Origin: Escallonia rubra | Lineage: Eukaryota > Streptophyta > Magnoliopsida > Escalloniales > Escalloniaceae | Length of the DNA stretch: 64,000 nucleotides | NCBI GenBank assembly: GCA_033065855.1 | Contig: JAVXUO010001361.1 | Span: 1 to 64,000, forward strand | Direction of reading: 5' to 3' | Shown here: piece by piece, positions 22,670-32,505 of the stretch | How positions within the stretch are numbered: position 1 is the first letter of the stretch | Layout of the letters: each line of letters begins with the position of its first letter | Program-made: the position numbers and the translations under genes | The notes under the pieces: model-generated | What the model was told of the DNA's origin: nothing | The model's input: only the letters and a program-made list of their open reading frames with translations | Databases searched by the model: none

Positions 22670-24761
22670 TATCCCAACCGTTTTGTTTTCTTCTCATGGA
22701 TAAACTTCAATGCTTACAAGATCTTCCACTGGTTCTCCCATTTGCATCTTTGTATCTTCCCGGAGGTCTTCGATAATGAGTGCTTCCTTGTTCTTTGATC
22801 GGCATGAAGTCATGTAGCACTGACGAGCTGTAGTTTGGTCTCCTTTCAACTCTCCAATCCCGTGTTCCGTGGGGAACTTCATCTTGAGGTGATAATTTGA
22901 CACTACAGCCTGTAATTGATTGAGTGTTGGTCGTCCCAATATGGCGTTGTATGCTGAGGGGACCTTTACCACCACAAAATCAAGCATGAAGTTGGCTTGT
23001 GCCGGAGGTGTGCCAATCGCAACTGGAAGTGCGATAATACCTTCGACCACAACTGGATGATTGGAGAATCCATACAGCGGTGTATCCATCTTTCGGAGAC
23101 GGTCAGTTGGAATGTTCATCTTCTTGAATGCATCGTAAAATAAGACTTCTGCGGAACTTTCGCTATCAATCAAGACACGATTTACATCGAAGTTCCCAGC
23201 CTTTATTGTGATGACTAATGGATCATCATGAGGAGTTTTTATATCCTTTGAATCTTCATCGGAGAAGGTGATCGCCGCTACGGGTACTACCTTCTGTTTC
23301 TTATTTGGGGGTTGACTCGTTATGCACACTTCTCTGGCATATGCTTTTCGAGCCTGTCTTGATGAACCTCCTGCTGCTAATCCCCCAGATATAGTGTTGA
23401 TTGTATCTGCATTCTCTTCCCAATCTTCTCTTTCTTCCATGGCCCGAGGTGTCTGTTGTCTTCCTTCTCTAGGAGCTACAAACTTTCTCAACTGGCCACG
23501 CTTGATAAAGGCCTCAATTGCTCGTTTAAGCGACCCGCAATTGTCAGTTGTGTGGCCATGATCGTTGTGAAAGTGACACCATAAATCTTTGTTCCTTTTA
23601 TTTGGTCGAGATTTCATTTTGTCTAGCCACTGGAGAACTTTATTGTCTTTGATCTCATGAAGAATCTGTGATGGTTTTGCATTGAAGGGTGTCAGATTTT
23701 TCGAAGCAAATGGGTCTTTCGGACGCCGGTCATCACGTTTAGATTGTTTTGCTGACTTTCCTCCTTGAGGAGTTATCTCTCGAGATCTTTTCTTCTCCAC
23801 GTCGTCCTCTATGTGTCTCCAAGTATTCTTCAGCTTGAATATATTTGTTAGCCTTCTCGAGAAGGATTTTCATATTACCTGGAAGACTTTTGTTTACAGA
23901 GAACGCAAACTTGGATGTCGGTCGGAGGCTTCAGAGGAAGGCAATATACTTCATGGATTCGTCCAAGTTATCGATTTCCAAAGTATTGAATCGTCCGACG
24001 AAGCATGCCAAATATTCATTTTTCTCTTGCACGATGTTTAGCAGACTCGTCGAGTTTTTTCTTCGGGAGCGACTGCTTAAAAGTGTTTTTGAAAGAGATC
24101 CGATAATTGGCTGAAGGAGTAGATGGATCTTGGTTGTAGAGATTTGAACCATGCATGTGCAGCTTTCCTCAGGGTGGTAGGAAAGGCTCTGCACATGACA
24201 ACATCTGAAACCTGGAGGAGTAACATGTTTGTTTGAAACTGATAAACATGTTCTCCTGGATCTCCAGTCCCGTCGTAGAGGTCACACTGAGGCATGCGAA
24301 AGTTGGGAGATAGCTTTGCCTTTTCGATGGTTTCGGATAATGGATATCCAGATTCTTCCCTAGGGGGAGATCGTTCTTGAGAGTTATATCTAGGGACCAT
24401 CTTCCATGAGTCTCGTTCTCGAAAATGAAACTCATGCGTCCTCTTTCTGTGGACAGATCTTCGAGGGGTCTCAGCTCCGGCAACCTGTTTGGGGGAGGGG
24501 TTGGTACTGCCTTCAATTGATGGATCCCGTCGATAGCATGATCCACTCCTGGTCATGTGATCTCCGCTCTTCTCTTTGGGATCGTAAGTTGGATCGGCCG
24601 CTGATCTATATTTGCGGCCGTAGCTTGATCTGGAGGTGAGACGAAGACGAAGGTCGCTTGGGTCAAGATGAGAATGGTGAGTGGACAGTGGAGCCACTGC
24701 CATGTCGAGCTTTCGCTGAAGAGTGTTTACAACATCCTTCAGTTCATGGATTTCCTTTGTG
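22670..24761 (-). pseudogene. Gypsy gag and aspartic protease, 5'-truncated
   Basis: The gag part includes a predicted coiled coil (EIHELKDVVNTLQRKLD), the retrotransposon gag block MCRAFPTTLRKAAHAWFKSL and a CHFHNDHGHTTDNC zinc knuckle of the type seen in Tat elements. The protease part has LIDSESSAEVLF where the family reads D-x-G-S-S: the active-site Gly has become Glu, so the enzyme would be dead. Later YNAILGRPTLNQL is the flap and C-terminal core. Frameshifts occur near 24170 and 23810. The gag N-terminus is replaced at 24761 by CT/CA-rich DNA of the surrounding MULE. The sister element (53157-55479) shows the intact order. Confidence 0.85.
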
Positions 24762-24765
24762 AGAG

Positions 24766-25040
24766 AGATATGGGAAAGAGAGAGAGAGAGAGAGTGTGTG
24801 TGTGTTATGCATGTGTGACTGTGTGAGAGAGACACACAACGCAAGTGTGTGTGTAAGTAAGAGAGAGTGTGTGTGTGTTATGTGTTTGGGAAGAAAAGAA
24901 AGAAGAAGAAGGAAGAAGAAAGAAGAAAGAAGAAGCGGAAGAGGGAAATGACAATTTTACCCTACATTAAAGGACATAAATTAGCATAAGCTAAATGGGT
25001 GACCTGATTGATATGAATTACAGAATTTAGTGGTTAATTT
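24766..25040. mobile_element. Right arm of the interrupted MULE, inner part
   Basis: Reverse-complemented, 24960-25032 reads 'ccactaaatt.t..aattc.tatcaatcaggtcaccc', matching the left arm at 9520-9570. The inner end is GA/GT microsatellite DNA (24770-24940), the mirror of the CA/CT-rich interior of the left arm. The arm is cut at 25040 by the hAT element and continues at 30801. Confidence 0.6.
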
Positions 25041-25781
25041 TTGCTAGTGTCAAAGGGTCGGGCCAGGTCCAGCGGGCCTAATTGGAAGCCTGGGCCATTT
25101 GGGCTTAGGGCCATGAAAAGCGGGCCAGGCCCAAGACATGGATATTGAGGCCCTGTCCAAGTCCAACCCCTAGGCCCTAACTTTAGGGTCGGGCCTGGGC
25201 CCTATTCCTTTTTTATTTCCTATTTTGCGTTGCCAAAATATTAACTCACGAAATAATTTTTTTTGATTGCCCTCCTCCTTTTATCCGAGTTTGGGACCTG
25301 TTGCTTGTAAACAAGCAGGCGAAGTTACCTATTATATATAGGGTTAATTACTCACGGCACCCCTGAGGTTTACCCTAAATTACACACGGACCCCCCTATC
25401 TTTTGAAAATTACACTCCGCTCCATTTCTTCGACGGTGTTAACGGTGGGACGCAAAAAGACATTTTTACCCTTGTATATTAACTACACAGTATCTTCTTG
25501 GATTTTGGAGGGACTGTTTTGGAGGTTACGGCGGGCGGTGCTTCCAATGGAGGGCAACGGTGTCAGGCATGTGGCTTTGGGTTCACAGGTGATGAAGCCG
25601 TGCAGTGTTCGGTGTCGCAGTGGTGCGCGGGGGTGTTGGGCAGTACTTTCGGTGAGGGGTGTGGCCGGAGAATGAGGGGTGGTTGACCACGAGATGCCAC
25701 CGAAGATGGCGTAGATGATAAATCCCGTGCGGTGGTGGCTACGGCGCGGTGGTCGCCGCTGTTGTGTCGTGGTGTACACTC

Positions 25782-25945
25782 TAGGCGACGCCGGAGAAGA
25801 AGCCGCCGGAGGAGAAGAAGCCCATCGTCGCTGAGAAGGCCTCCGCCGAGAAGAAGCCCAAGGCTCGCAAGAAGCTCCCCAAGGAGGTTGGCTCCGCCGC
25901 TGCCGGAGACAAAAAGAAAAAGAAGGCAAGCAGCGCCGCTAGCGC
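25782..25945 (+). pseudogene. Captured histone H2B N-terminal fragment
   Basis: The frame from 25785 reads ATPEKKPPEEKKPIVAEKAS, followed by AEKKPKARKKLPKEVGSAAA and then GDKKKKK. This is the N-terminal tail of plant H2B, whose hallmark is repeated EKKP followed by KKLPKE and a Lys run. The codon just before it (25782-25784) is TAG, where an ATG would be expected in the parent gene, so the original start has probably been lost. The frame stays open from here into the TPR-like segment. The H2B core continues at 26357. Confidence 0.8.
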
Positions 25946-26051
25946 ACCCCCGCCCCATCACAGTCACCGCAACAGCAGCTCCTCCGAGAAAAAAATCGGT
26001 GCCATACCGATTGGAGATGGACTTGGTGCAGACGGTGTTTGTGTCAGATCC

Positions 26052-26259
26052 GTCAGGGCCCAGGCTCATGCCGTCTCCATCACTGCCGAGCGGACCTGCT
26101 CCCTCTTTGAGCAGAAGCACGCCTCCCTCTCTTTTGAGTTCGTCGCTCTCCAATCACAGCACTCTCGGCTTGCCTCCTTCCTCGAACAGCGCCTCGCCGA
26201 GCTTGCCCAGCTCCAGGCAGACAAGCGCCAAGGCCATCTCCAATCGGTAATCCGTGACC
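26052..26259 (+). pseudogene. Captured nuclear-pore TPR/NUA fragment
   Basis: The frame reads VRAQAHAVSITAERTCSLFE and, further on, LASFLEQRLAELAQLQADKR and HLQSV. This strongly resembles the N-terminal coiled-coil region of plant nucleoprotein TPR (Arabidopsis NUA), which in memory has the same SITAEQTCSLLEQK and RLAELAQSQAQKHQLHLQS pattern. TPR is a nuclear-basket protein. The piece is about 70 codons, in the same frame as the upstream H2B fragment, with no stop between them. No start codon opens the joined frame, so a protein is unlikely. Confidence 0.7.
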
Positions 26260-26356
26260 ATGGTGTTTGTGTTAGATCCACTTCAGATCCTCGTCTTCTA
26301 GTTCAGATCTGGTTGATCGCCGTCGACCGTGTGGCTTCGGTGGCAATGCACAACTG

Positions 26357-26431
26357 ACCTACAAGATCTACATCTTCAAGGTCTTGAAGCAGGTCCACCC
26401 GGCCATGGGGATCTCGAGCAAGGCCATGGGG
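26357..26431 (+). pseudogene. Captured histone H2B core fragment
   Basis: 25 codons reading [20 protein letters not shown] then SKAMG. This is the start of the H2B histone fold, normally [25 protein letters not shown]. It is in a different frame from the upstream fragments and ends abruptly. In the parent gene it would follow the Lys-rich tail seen at 25785-25945 after only a short linker; here the TPR-like piece is placed between them. Confidence 0.85.
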
Positions 26432-26654
26432 AGGGCAAGGGTTGATGATTTTTCAGGGGAGGGCAATTTGGGGATGAAAAATCCAAAAAGTAAGGTGTCA
26501 GAGAATCTTTAGACAGAGTTAGGGTCCCCGTCAATTTTGTGGGGCTCCGTGAAATGCGGGTACAAACCTGGGGGGAGCAGAGTGTAATTTTCAAAAGATA
26601 AGGGGGTCCGTGTGTAATTTAGGGTAAACCTCAGGGGGGCCGTGAGTAATTAAC

Positions 26655-26656
<2 letters not shown>

Positions 26657-26724
<68 letters not shown>
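26657..26724. repeat. AT dinucleotide microsatellite
   Basis: About 33 TA/AT units adjoining the right end of the Pack-MULE. The left flank (25332-25340) is also TA-rich, so the element landed in a TA run that has expanded on one side, or the run grew later. Confidence 0.9.
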
Positions 26725-26727
<3 letters not shown>

Positions 26728-26860
26728 TCAAAAAAAAGTGAGGACAAATATCTTTTTTTCTCAAGTGCATTATTTATTTTAGACACACTTAATTTGTTTG
26801 AAAATAATTTATACTAAAAAGTAAAAAGTTGAGAAAAGGAAAAGAAAAGGAAATTACCTA

Positions 26861-27700
26861 GGGGCTGTACGTTTACACAATTTATTTTCGTATTTTTGTA
26901 TTCTGTTTTTGTTTCCCATATTTTAGTATTCGCTTCTAAAATCGGATTGTGTACTTTTAGCATTTCTACCTATTTTCTGTATTTACTTTTTCCAACTATT
27001 ACTATACGTTTACCATTTTCGTTTTCATTTTCAACAACTTTTTTGGATCCATTCTTGTGTATTTAGCATTTTCTACACTATTTGTACCCATATCTTCCCA
27101 TTTTAACCATACTTTTAACCTAACAAATTATTTTAATACCCTATATTTATCTTCCCAATAATCCCTCCATACCCACCTTTTACATCTCCGAAGAAAGTCA
27201 TTACTCAACCCTAAAAAATCCCATCACGTTGGGCCCACCGGACCCCACGCAATCCCCTTCCCTTCACGTGTTCGGGACCAATTAGTTCTTTTTTCTCAGA
27301 CTCCCCCTCCCCCTGAAGCCTTCCCCTTTCCCTTCTATTCTTCCCCGGGCCCACATAGGTCAACTTGTTTGAGACTTCCCCTTCCCCTCCTCTTCCCTTC
27401 TTCCCTTCTTCCCTTCTTTCCCAGACCCACATTATCATTTGTGAGATGACAATGCATAGAGGCGTCAGAGAAATGGAAGAAAAAATGTTGAACAATAGAG
27501 ACTCAGTGCATTTTTCTCTAACAGGAGAAATCGAGTGGAGAGAAAATGTGAAAACAACATTGGGCGGTTTTCATTTTTTTGGATACTGTTTTGATATTTG
27601 GATCCAAAAAAAATACAGAAAATGATAAAAGTACACAAAAAGGTATCTTCTTCATCATCATTACAAAAAGAAAAAATAAATACTATAAACGTACAGCCCC
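26861..27700. mobile_element. Harbinger/Tourist-like MITE at the hAT stop codon
   Basis: The inverted ends read GGGGCTGTACGTTTA on both sides (26861 on, and 27700 back), followed by AT-rich arms. The flanking 3-bp repeat is CTA (26858-26860 and 27701-27703). A 3-bp TSD and GGG-C-TGT ends point to PIF/Harbinger-type MITEs, though the usual TSD is TTA/TAA. The 840-bp interior has no coding function; purine runs near 27290-27420 create spurious open frames. The right-hand CTA is the stop codon of the hAT transposase. Confidence 0.75.
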
Positions 27701-29972
27701 CTAATCATCCAAAAGTGTTTCAACGTCCAAATCATTGCTTCTCCTATCATCAATCGGTTTATCTTGCTCGCAATATTTTGCATCAAGGCAATCCTTCCAA
27801 CATACACATAGCTCGAGTGACTTGGCATTAAGATGACTCCTCCTGTTATCCAACACCCTCCCGCTCGCTGAAAATGTCAACTCTGAAGTAACTGTAGAGA
27901 CTTGCACCTGTAGTACATCCGGAGCAATTTGGGATAAAGCTTTATACATTTTTTCATTTTTTTTCCAAAAAGTTAACAAATTAAAATCCATCTGATCTTC
28001 CATTAGTGAAGAAGAATAATGATAAGTATTTGCATATAAACCAATTTCATTAAAAGAGGAATAAGTAGACAAACCTATAGAACTAGAAGTACATTCCACT
28101 AGTAGTTGTCTTGCCACTAGATGTTCAAGGCCAGTAAGATATGATCCGTAATATACTTCACCGCTCGACAATGTAGCTCGTTCGCACACGTCAATGGAAT
28201 TTAGATATAAGTTGTATAGAGCCTCAAATGTCGCGCTCACCTTCGTTGTAAGGCCGGTTGTGTCATTATTCACGTAGCACATTAGTCTTGACATTTCTAC
28301 TATCGAGACTTTAACGCCATGCAACTTCAACCTAGGATCCAAACAAGTGGCTACAACAAAAATAGTAGGCAAATCTTCCCAATGTTTATTAAACTTGATA
28401 TCCATATGTTCGACTATTTCTTGAAAGGGTCGTACATATCTTTATTTCGTTAATATTGTAGCCATTTTGAGAATTTCTACTACAGCGATAGGGAAGGTGG
28501 GATAGTACGTACCAGATAATAAATTGGTAGACATGTAAAATGCCTCCAAAAATTTGGATAGATGTGAAGCCATCTGCGATTCCTCGTGAGTTGGCAAGCC
28601 TTATGGGAACGTGGTTAGTAGGAAATGCATATACACTTCTTTGTATACGCATACATGTAAAAGCATATGATATGTAGAGTTCCACCTATGGACGACATTT
28701 GTAAGTGGTCTTCTACAAGACAAATTATATTGAACACACAGCCTTAAATTGTTGTGTTCTCAGACCCGAACTATTAATAAACTCTGCCATACCCCTTATT
28801 TTGAGAAGAATATCTCCTGCAGCAGCTAAATCATCTTGAACAACTAAATTAATTATATGACAGACACATGGAACATGAAATAATTCACCAGCAAGTACAA
28901 ATTGAAGGCTTTCCTTTAAGGTTGAAATAACAGTTTTATTGTTAGAAGCATTATCAAAATAGATACTCATAATATTGTTCTTAATTTTAAAATTGTTACA
29001 TGCATTAATTATAATAGTGGCAAGGTTAGATGCATCATGCGGATAAGGAAAGAGTTCAAAACCAATTATTCTCTTATTCATCGTCCAATCAGAATCAATT
29101 CAATGGGCCGTCACACAAGCATAACTAACAAAAGTAAAAGGAGATTTTCAAACATCAGAGGTAAGACTAACTCTACCATCAAAATTATCAAAATAATTAA
29201 TCAAGCGTGCTTTAGCAGCATTATATTGTTTAAGTGCATCAGATATAGTTGTGTTTTTATGAGCTTTTTTGTACAAATGTTGCACGTACTTGTTCATATA
29301 TCTAGAGTACTTAGCATTATCGGTAAAACTAAAAGGTTGTTCATCGTGAATAACAAATTCAGCAAGACCATCTCTTTGTTCTCATAAATTATAAACAAAT
29401 AACTTACCGTCAAAAGATAACTGCGTTTGACTAGGTTTGCCATGGTCTTGTTTAGGTGCACACAGAGGGTAATGCCTATTAAGATGTCATTACCACTACC
29501 ACACGAAAATAATTTACTACAATACTTACATCGAGCTTTTCGGACGCCGTCCACCATAATATCATCAAAATGATTCCAACACTTGGTGTTTTTTTGGCCT
29601 TTTGGACTTCTGGCGGACTACCGAAGGATTGCTTGGCCCTTCACCATGATGACCGGCTTGATTGTTCATCGGGTTAAAATTTTGCCCCGGAGTAGTAGCT
29701 TCGCCAACCGAGCTGCGTCCTTGACTATAGTGCGAGGTATCTTGTGAGGGCGTATAGTCAATGTCGGAAATGTTTTGGTTGAACTCCCAATTGGCTTGGG
29801 TATCTATTATACAGCATGTGCTCATTCGTGTTGGAACTACATAATCAAATAGTTGTGGTGGTGCTTGGATTGGTGTTTGTGGTTATGGTGGTGGTGGTCG
29901 TGCTGCTTGTGGTGGTGGTGGTGCTTGTGATGATGATCCACATTTGCTACGTGATTTAAAAAATCGAGACAT
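27701..29972 (-). pseudogene. hAT transposase, degenerate
   Basis: Reads from MSRFFKSRSKCGSSSQ (ATG at 29972) to LDVETLLDD and a TAG stop at 27701-27703. Visible parts in order: a Gln/Pro-rich N-terminus with one in-frame stop; a BED-type zinc finger (ARCKYCSKLFSCGSG) at about 29500-29530; a central catalytic region with YFDNASNN and FHVPCVCHIINLVVQ at 28820-28960; and the C-terminal hAT dimerisation domain (DFNLLTFWKKNEKMYKALSQ, STVTSELTFSASGRVLDNRR) at about 27770-27990. The total of about 2.27 kb matches a full-length transposase (roughly 700-750 residues), but several stops and frameshifts (near 29390, 29090, 28720 and 28400) break it. It resembles the Ac/RICESLEEPER group. Confidence 0.85.
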
Positions 29973-30800
29973 ATTTGACGCTAATTTTTTTTTACTAGAA
30001 TGAAAAATAAAACTAGTAAAAGTAACTAAATGCAAAAATAAGAGCAGTAAATAATTAAATAATAATTGTAATTGAAAATTGGAGAGAGTTAGTACTTAAT
30101 AACAAATAACAACGGTGACAAAGCTTGTAGAATTTAATAAGAGTAACTAAATTTAAAGGAATAAGAGTAGTAAACAATTAACTAATACTTGTAATTGAAA
30201 ATTGGAGAGGGTTAGTAATTAATAAGAAATAACAATGGTAGCAAAGCTTGTAGAAATATAGAATTTTAGATAAGAGAGACTAAGAAGATTGGTATGAAAA
30301 ATATGAAAGAAATGGTGTAAATTTATAGATTTTTTAAAGTCCACAAAAAACCAAAATGACCCTTAAATTAGCCGTTTATATTTGTTAGGGATGGTAAAAG
30401 TGTAAAACAGTATAAAAGAATTGTTAGAAATTTGTTTGACGAAAATACCTCACAAACTAGACGTTATATAGCTTTTGCAAGGGTAAAAGTGAAATTATGC
30501 AAAAAAGGGGGGAGTATGGCCGTTGGGAGGAAGGAGGGAAAATCTGAAAATTTAAAACAAGTGGGGCAGGGCCACAGTTAGGGCCAGATTAAGGGCCGAA
30601 ACAAGGCCGTGGACCGGGCTGGAACTAAAAAACGGGCCGATTTTAGGCCAGCCCGATTTTTAGGGCATGACCTGGGCCTTTTTAGGGCTGGGTCGAATAA
30701 AATTTTGGAAAAATTAGGCCTAGCCCAAGGCCCTATGGGTTAGGGTCGGCACTGTTCATCCTTAGGGCCGGGCCAGCCCGGGCCAATTTTGACATCTCTG

Positions 30801-30867
30801 GCCACTTTGACAGAAATCAATGTCCAGTGACCAAAGTTGAATTTGTCTAATAGTATAGTGGTCAACC
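30801..30867. mobile_element. Right end of the interrupted MULE
   Basis: Reverse-complemented it reads GGTTGACCACTATACTATT and then a 'caactttggtcactgg' block, matching the left end at 9461. It is separated from the rest of its arm (24766-25040) by the hAT element. Confidence 0.65.
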
Positions 30868-30957
30868 AAATTAAGATACTATAGCTAATATCATTACGCA
30901 CAAAGCCTTCATCTACCATCATGAGAACTTATCGTGTGTTATTTCATAGGTCACAAA

Positions 30958-31152
30958 TCAAAGAGTTCTACGTACTAGCTTGATATCATATCGTACCAAA
31001 AAGTTCAAAGCATCATCAACCATTATGTCCTTAAAACGACTAATGTCCATCATTTTATACACCATCATATCAGATTTACATTTTATTTGCTCCATTAATT
31101 TTATGCAACCGTACAGGTAAACCAGTGATTTTGCATAGTTCGTAATAATCAT
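30958..31152 (-). pseudogene. Unidentified open fragment
   Basis: 64 codons without a stop, including LVYLYGCIKLMEQIKCKSDM and MMDISRFKDIMVDDALNFLV. The composition looks protein-like rather than random, but I do not recognise the family. No ATG in a good context and no obvious splice sites. It flanks the MULE right end and could be a remnant of a host gene or of another element. Confidence 0.2.
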
Positions 31153-31161
31153 TGGACCATA

Positions 31162-32137
31162 TGTAACACCCTAAAAATTTCGGAGCGTTAGACAATCACT
31201 CGATCAATCACGTAATGACTTGAGTGTTCCTCGATTCACCAGACAACTTCCAAATATATATCATAGCTTCAATGACTTAAATTTATTTAAAATAAATATC
31301 CATAGGTGAAAAGACCAAATTTAGGTACTCAACAGGATGAAGTAGAAAATGGTTATCCACACAGGGGCTTTACTAAACAAAACAGTTAAAAAAAACACAC
31401 TTAAACTTCTCATTTAGGCTCTAACCATCCCCAAGCAGTCTACTGGTGATTATTACCTGCAAAAGGGTACAAAAAGGATGAGAGCTTTTGAGAGTTTAAT
31501 GTTACTCAAGGACCATACGAAGCGATTACAAAACAATTCGTGAATTCAAATCAAAATGGGTCTCACATACGGCTAAGCTCAATCAGAACTTTAAAACAAT
31601 CCTCAAGGCTTAACAATAACCCATAATTCATAATAAATTCTCATAATTTTCATAAGACCTTTATACTATGTATAAAATTATATAAACTAAAACCATAATT
31701 TTAAAAGTATTAAAACTATTTTTAAATTATTCGCTTCGCTAATCCAAATGTGATACGGGTAAAAATACAAAATCACCTTTGAAATTGTTCAAACGCAAAG
31801 CGGGACTTCTTTGTACCATAAAACGTTATCATAATTTTTTTCAAAATTTAATATTGATTTTAAAGACTCAAAACGAATTTTTTAAAACTTAAACTTGCAA
31901 AAAATATTGGAAATATTAAACGATTTCATAAATTTTGTAACTTGGCCAGAAATTCTAAAATGGCCAAAGGTAACCTGCCAAACCACCATTGTGTGCTACC
32001 CCATGCAGTCACACGCCAACCCTTGGCCAAGGATACACAAACACACGCATAGGGTACAACTATTCAAGCACATGGTATACCTAAACAAGCACATGATACA
32101 GGTGCACATGCACAGGGTACATCCACTGATGTACCCA

Positions 32138-32187
<50 letters not shown>

Positions 32188-32244
32188 TATACTCTATATG
32201 ACACGCGCACACTCATGACCCACACCTGCACACCCATTTCTTCA

Positions 32245-32300
<56 letters not shown>

Positions 32301-32365
32301 CACTGTATTAAACACTCGCACACACCCATTACACACACACACTAGCACACCCGTTTCCTTACACA
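31162..32365 (+). repeat. Second Gypsy LTR remnant of the 10541 family
   Basis: It starts TGTAACACCCTAAAAATTTC and contains 'gatgagagcttttgagagttt', the counterpart of the motif in the 10541 copy. Long CA microsatellites occupy 32141-32185 and about 32246-32292. It adjoins a Copia reverse-transcriptase fragment. The true 3' end of the LTR and a TSD were not found. Confidence 0.4.
32141..32292. repeat. Two CA microsatellites
   Basis: A pure CA run covers 32141-32185 and a second about 32246-32292, separated by a non-repetitive 60 bp. The long Cys/Val and His/Thr open frames across them are repeat artefacts. Confidence 0.9.
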
Positions 32366-32505
32366 GATGTATAAAAATATCACTTGGATGGCTCAATGCA
32401 AAGAATAAAGTAGGGCTTGTTGCAAAAGGCTAAACACAACATCTTGGTATTGATTTTGAAAAAACATTTGCTCATGTTGCTTGTTTGGACACGGTGAGGC
32501 CCTTA
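32366..32505 (+). pseudogene. Copia reverse transcriptase fragment
   Basis: The plus strand reads KNKVGLVAKG, a stop, then GIDFEKTFAHVACLDTVR. This is the well-known Copia RT motif (RLVAKGY-Q--GIDY-ETFAPVA). It is cut at about 32506 by a TIR-type element; the downstream Copia sequence resumes at about 33230. Confidence 0.7.

Larger units (their letters stand above)
12661..24761 (-). mobile_element. Truncated Ty3/Gypsy Tat-type retrotransposon with nested insertions
   Basis: On the minus strand the order is gag, aspartic protease, reverse transcriptase, RNase H, a second (archaeal-type) RNase H, integrase, then an antisense gene and the 3' LTR. The second RNase H and the antisense ORF are hallmarks of the Tat lineage (Ogre, Retand and relatives). 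Homology to the related element at 51162-55960 stops abruptly in gag at about 24761, so the 5' LTR, primer-binding site and gag start are missing. Inside are a hAT insertion (15839-17059), a solo LTR (19148-21047) and a deletion joining RNase H to integrase near 19075. Without the insertions about 9 kb remains. Many stops show that it is dead. Confidence 0.85.
25341..26656 (+). mobile_element. Pack-MULE carrying histone H2B and TPR/NUA gene fragments
   Basis: Inverted ends of about 85 bp: both begin GGGTTAATTACTCACGGC and continue through 'ctgaggtttaccctaaatt' and 'cttttgaaaattacactc'. It is flanked by a perfect 9-bp duplication TTATATATA (25332-25340 and 26657-26665), diagnostic of MULEs. 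The interior is GC-rich, unlike the surroundings, and carries three pieces of host gene sequence, all on the plus strand: H2B N-terminus, a nuclear-pore TPR/NUA segment, then the start of the H2B core. There is no transposase. The right TSD runs into a long AT microsatellite. Confidence 0.9.
25041..30800 (-). mobile_element. hAT transposon with degenerate transposase and two nested elements
   Basis: The left end (GTGTCAAAGGGTCGGGCC) and the reverse-complemented right end (GATGTCAAAATTGGCCCGGG) are typical plant hAT termini, with GGGCC-rich subtermini at both ends (25060-25200 and 30570-30790). The possible 8-bp TSD is poor: GTTAATTT (25033-25040) versus GCCACTTT (30801-30808), though two of the three mismatches are C/T. 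It carries a transposase pseudogene (27701-29972), a Pack-MULE (25341-26656) and a Harbinger-like MITE (26861-27700). Without these it would be about 3.6 kb, a normal size for an autonomous hAT. Its 3' part lies to the left. Confidence 0.8.

Noticed and set aside
25483..26153. Long minus-strand open frames in the Pack-MULE
   Set aside because: They are antisense to the H2B and TPR-like fragments and have no domain of their own.
31996..32433. Cys/Val- and His/Thr-rich open frames
   Set aside because: Pure products of CA/TG microsatellites.
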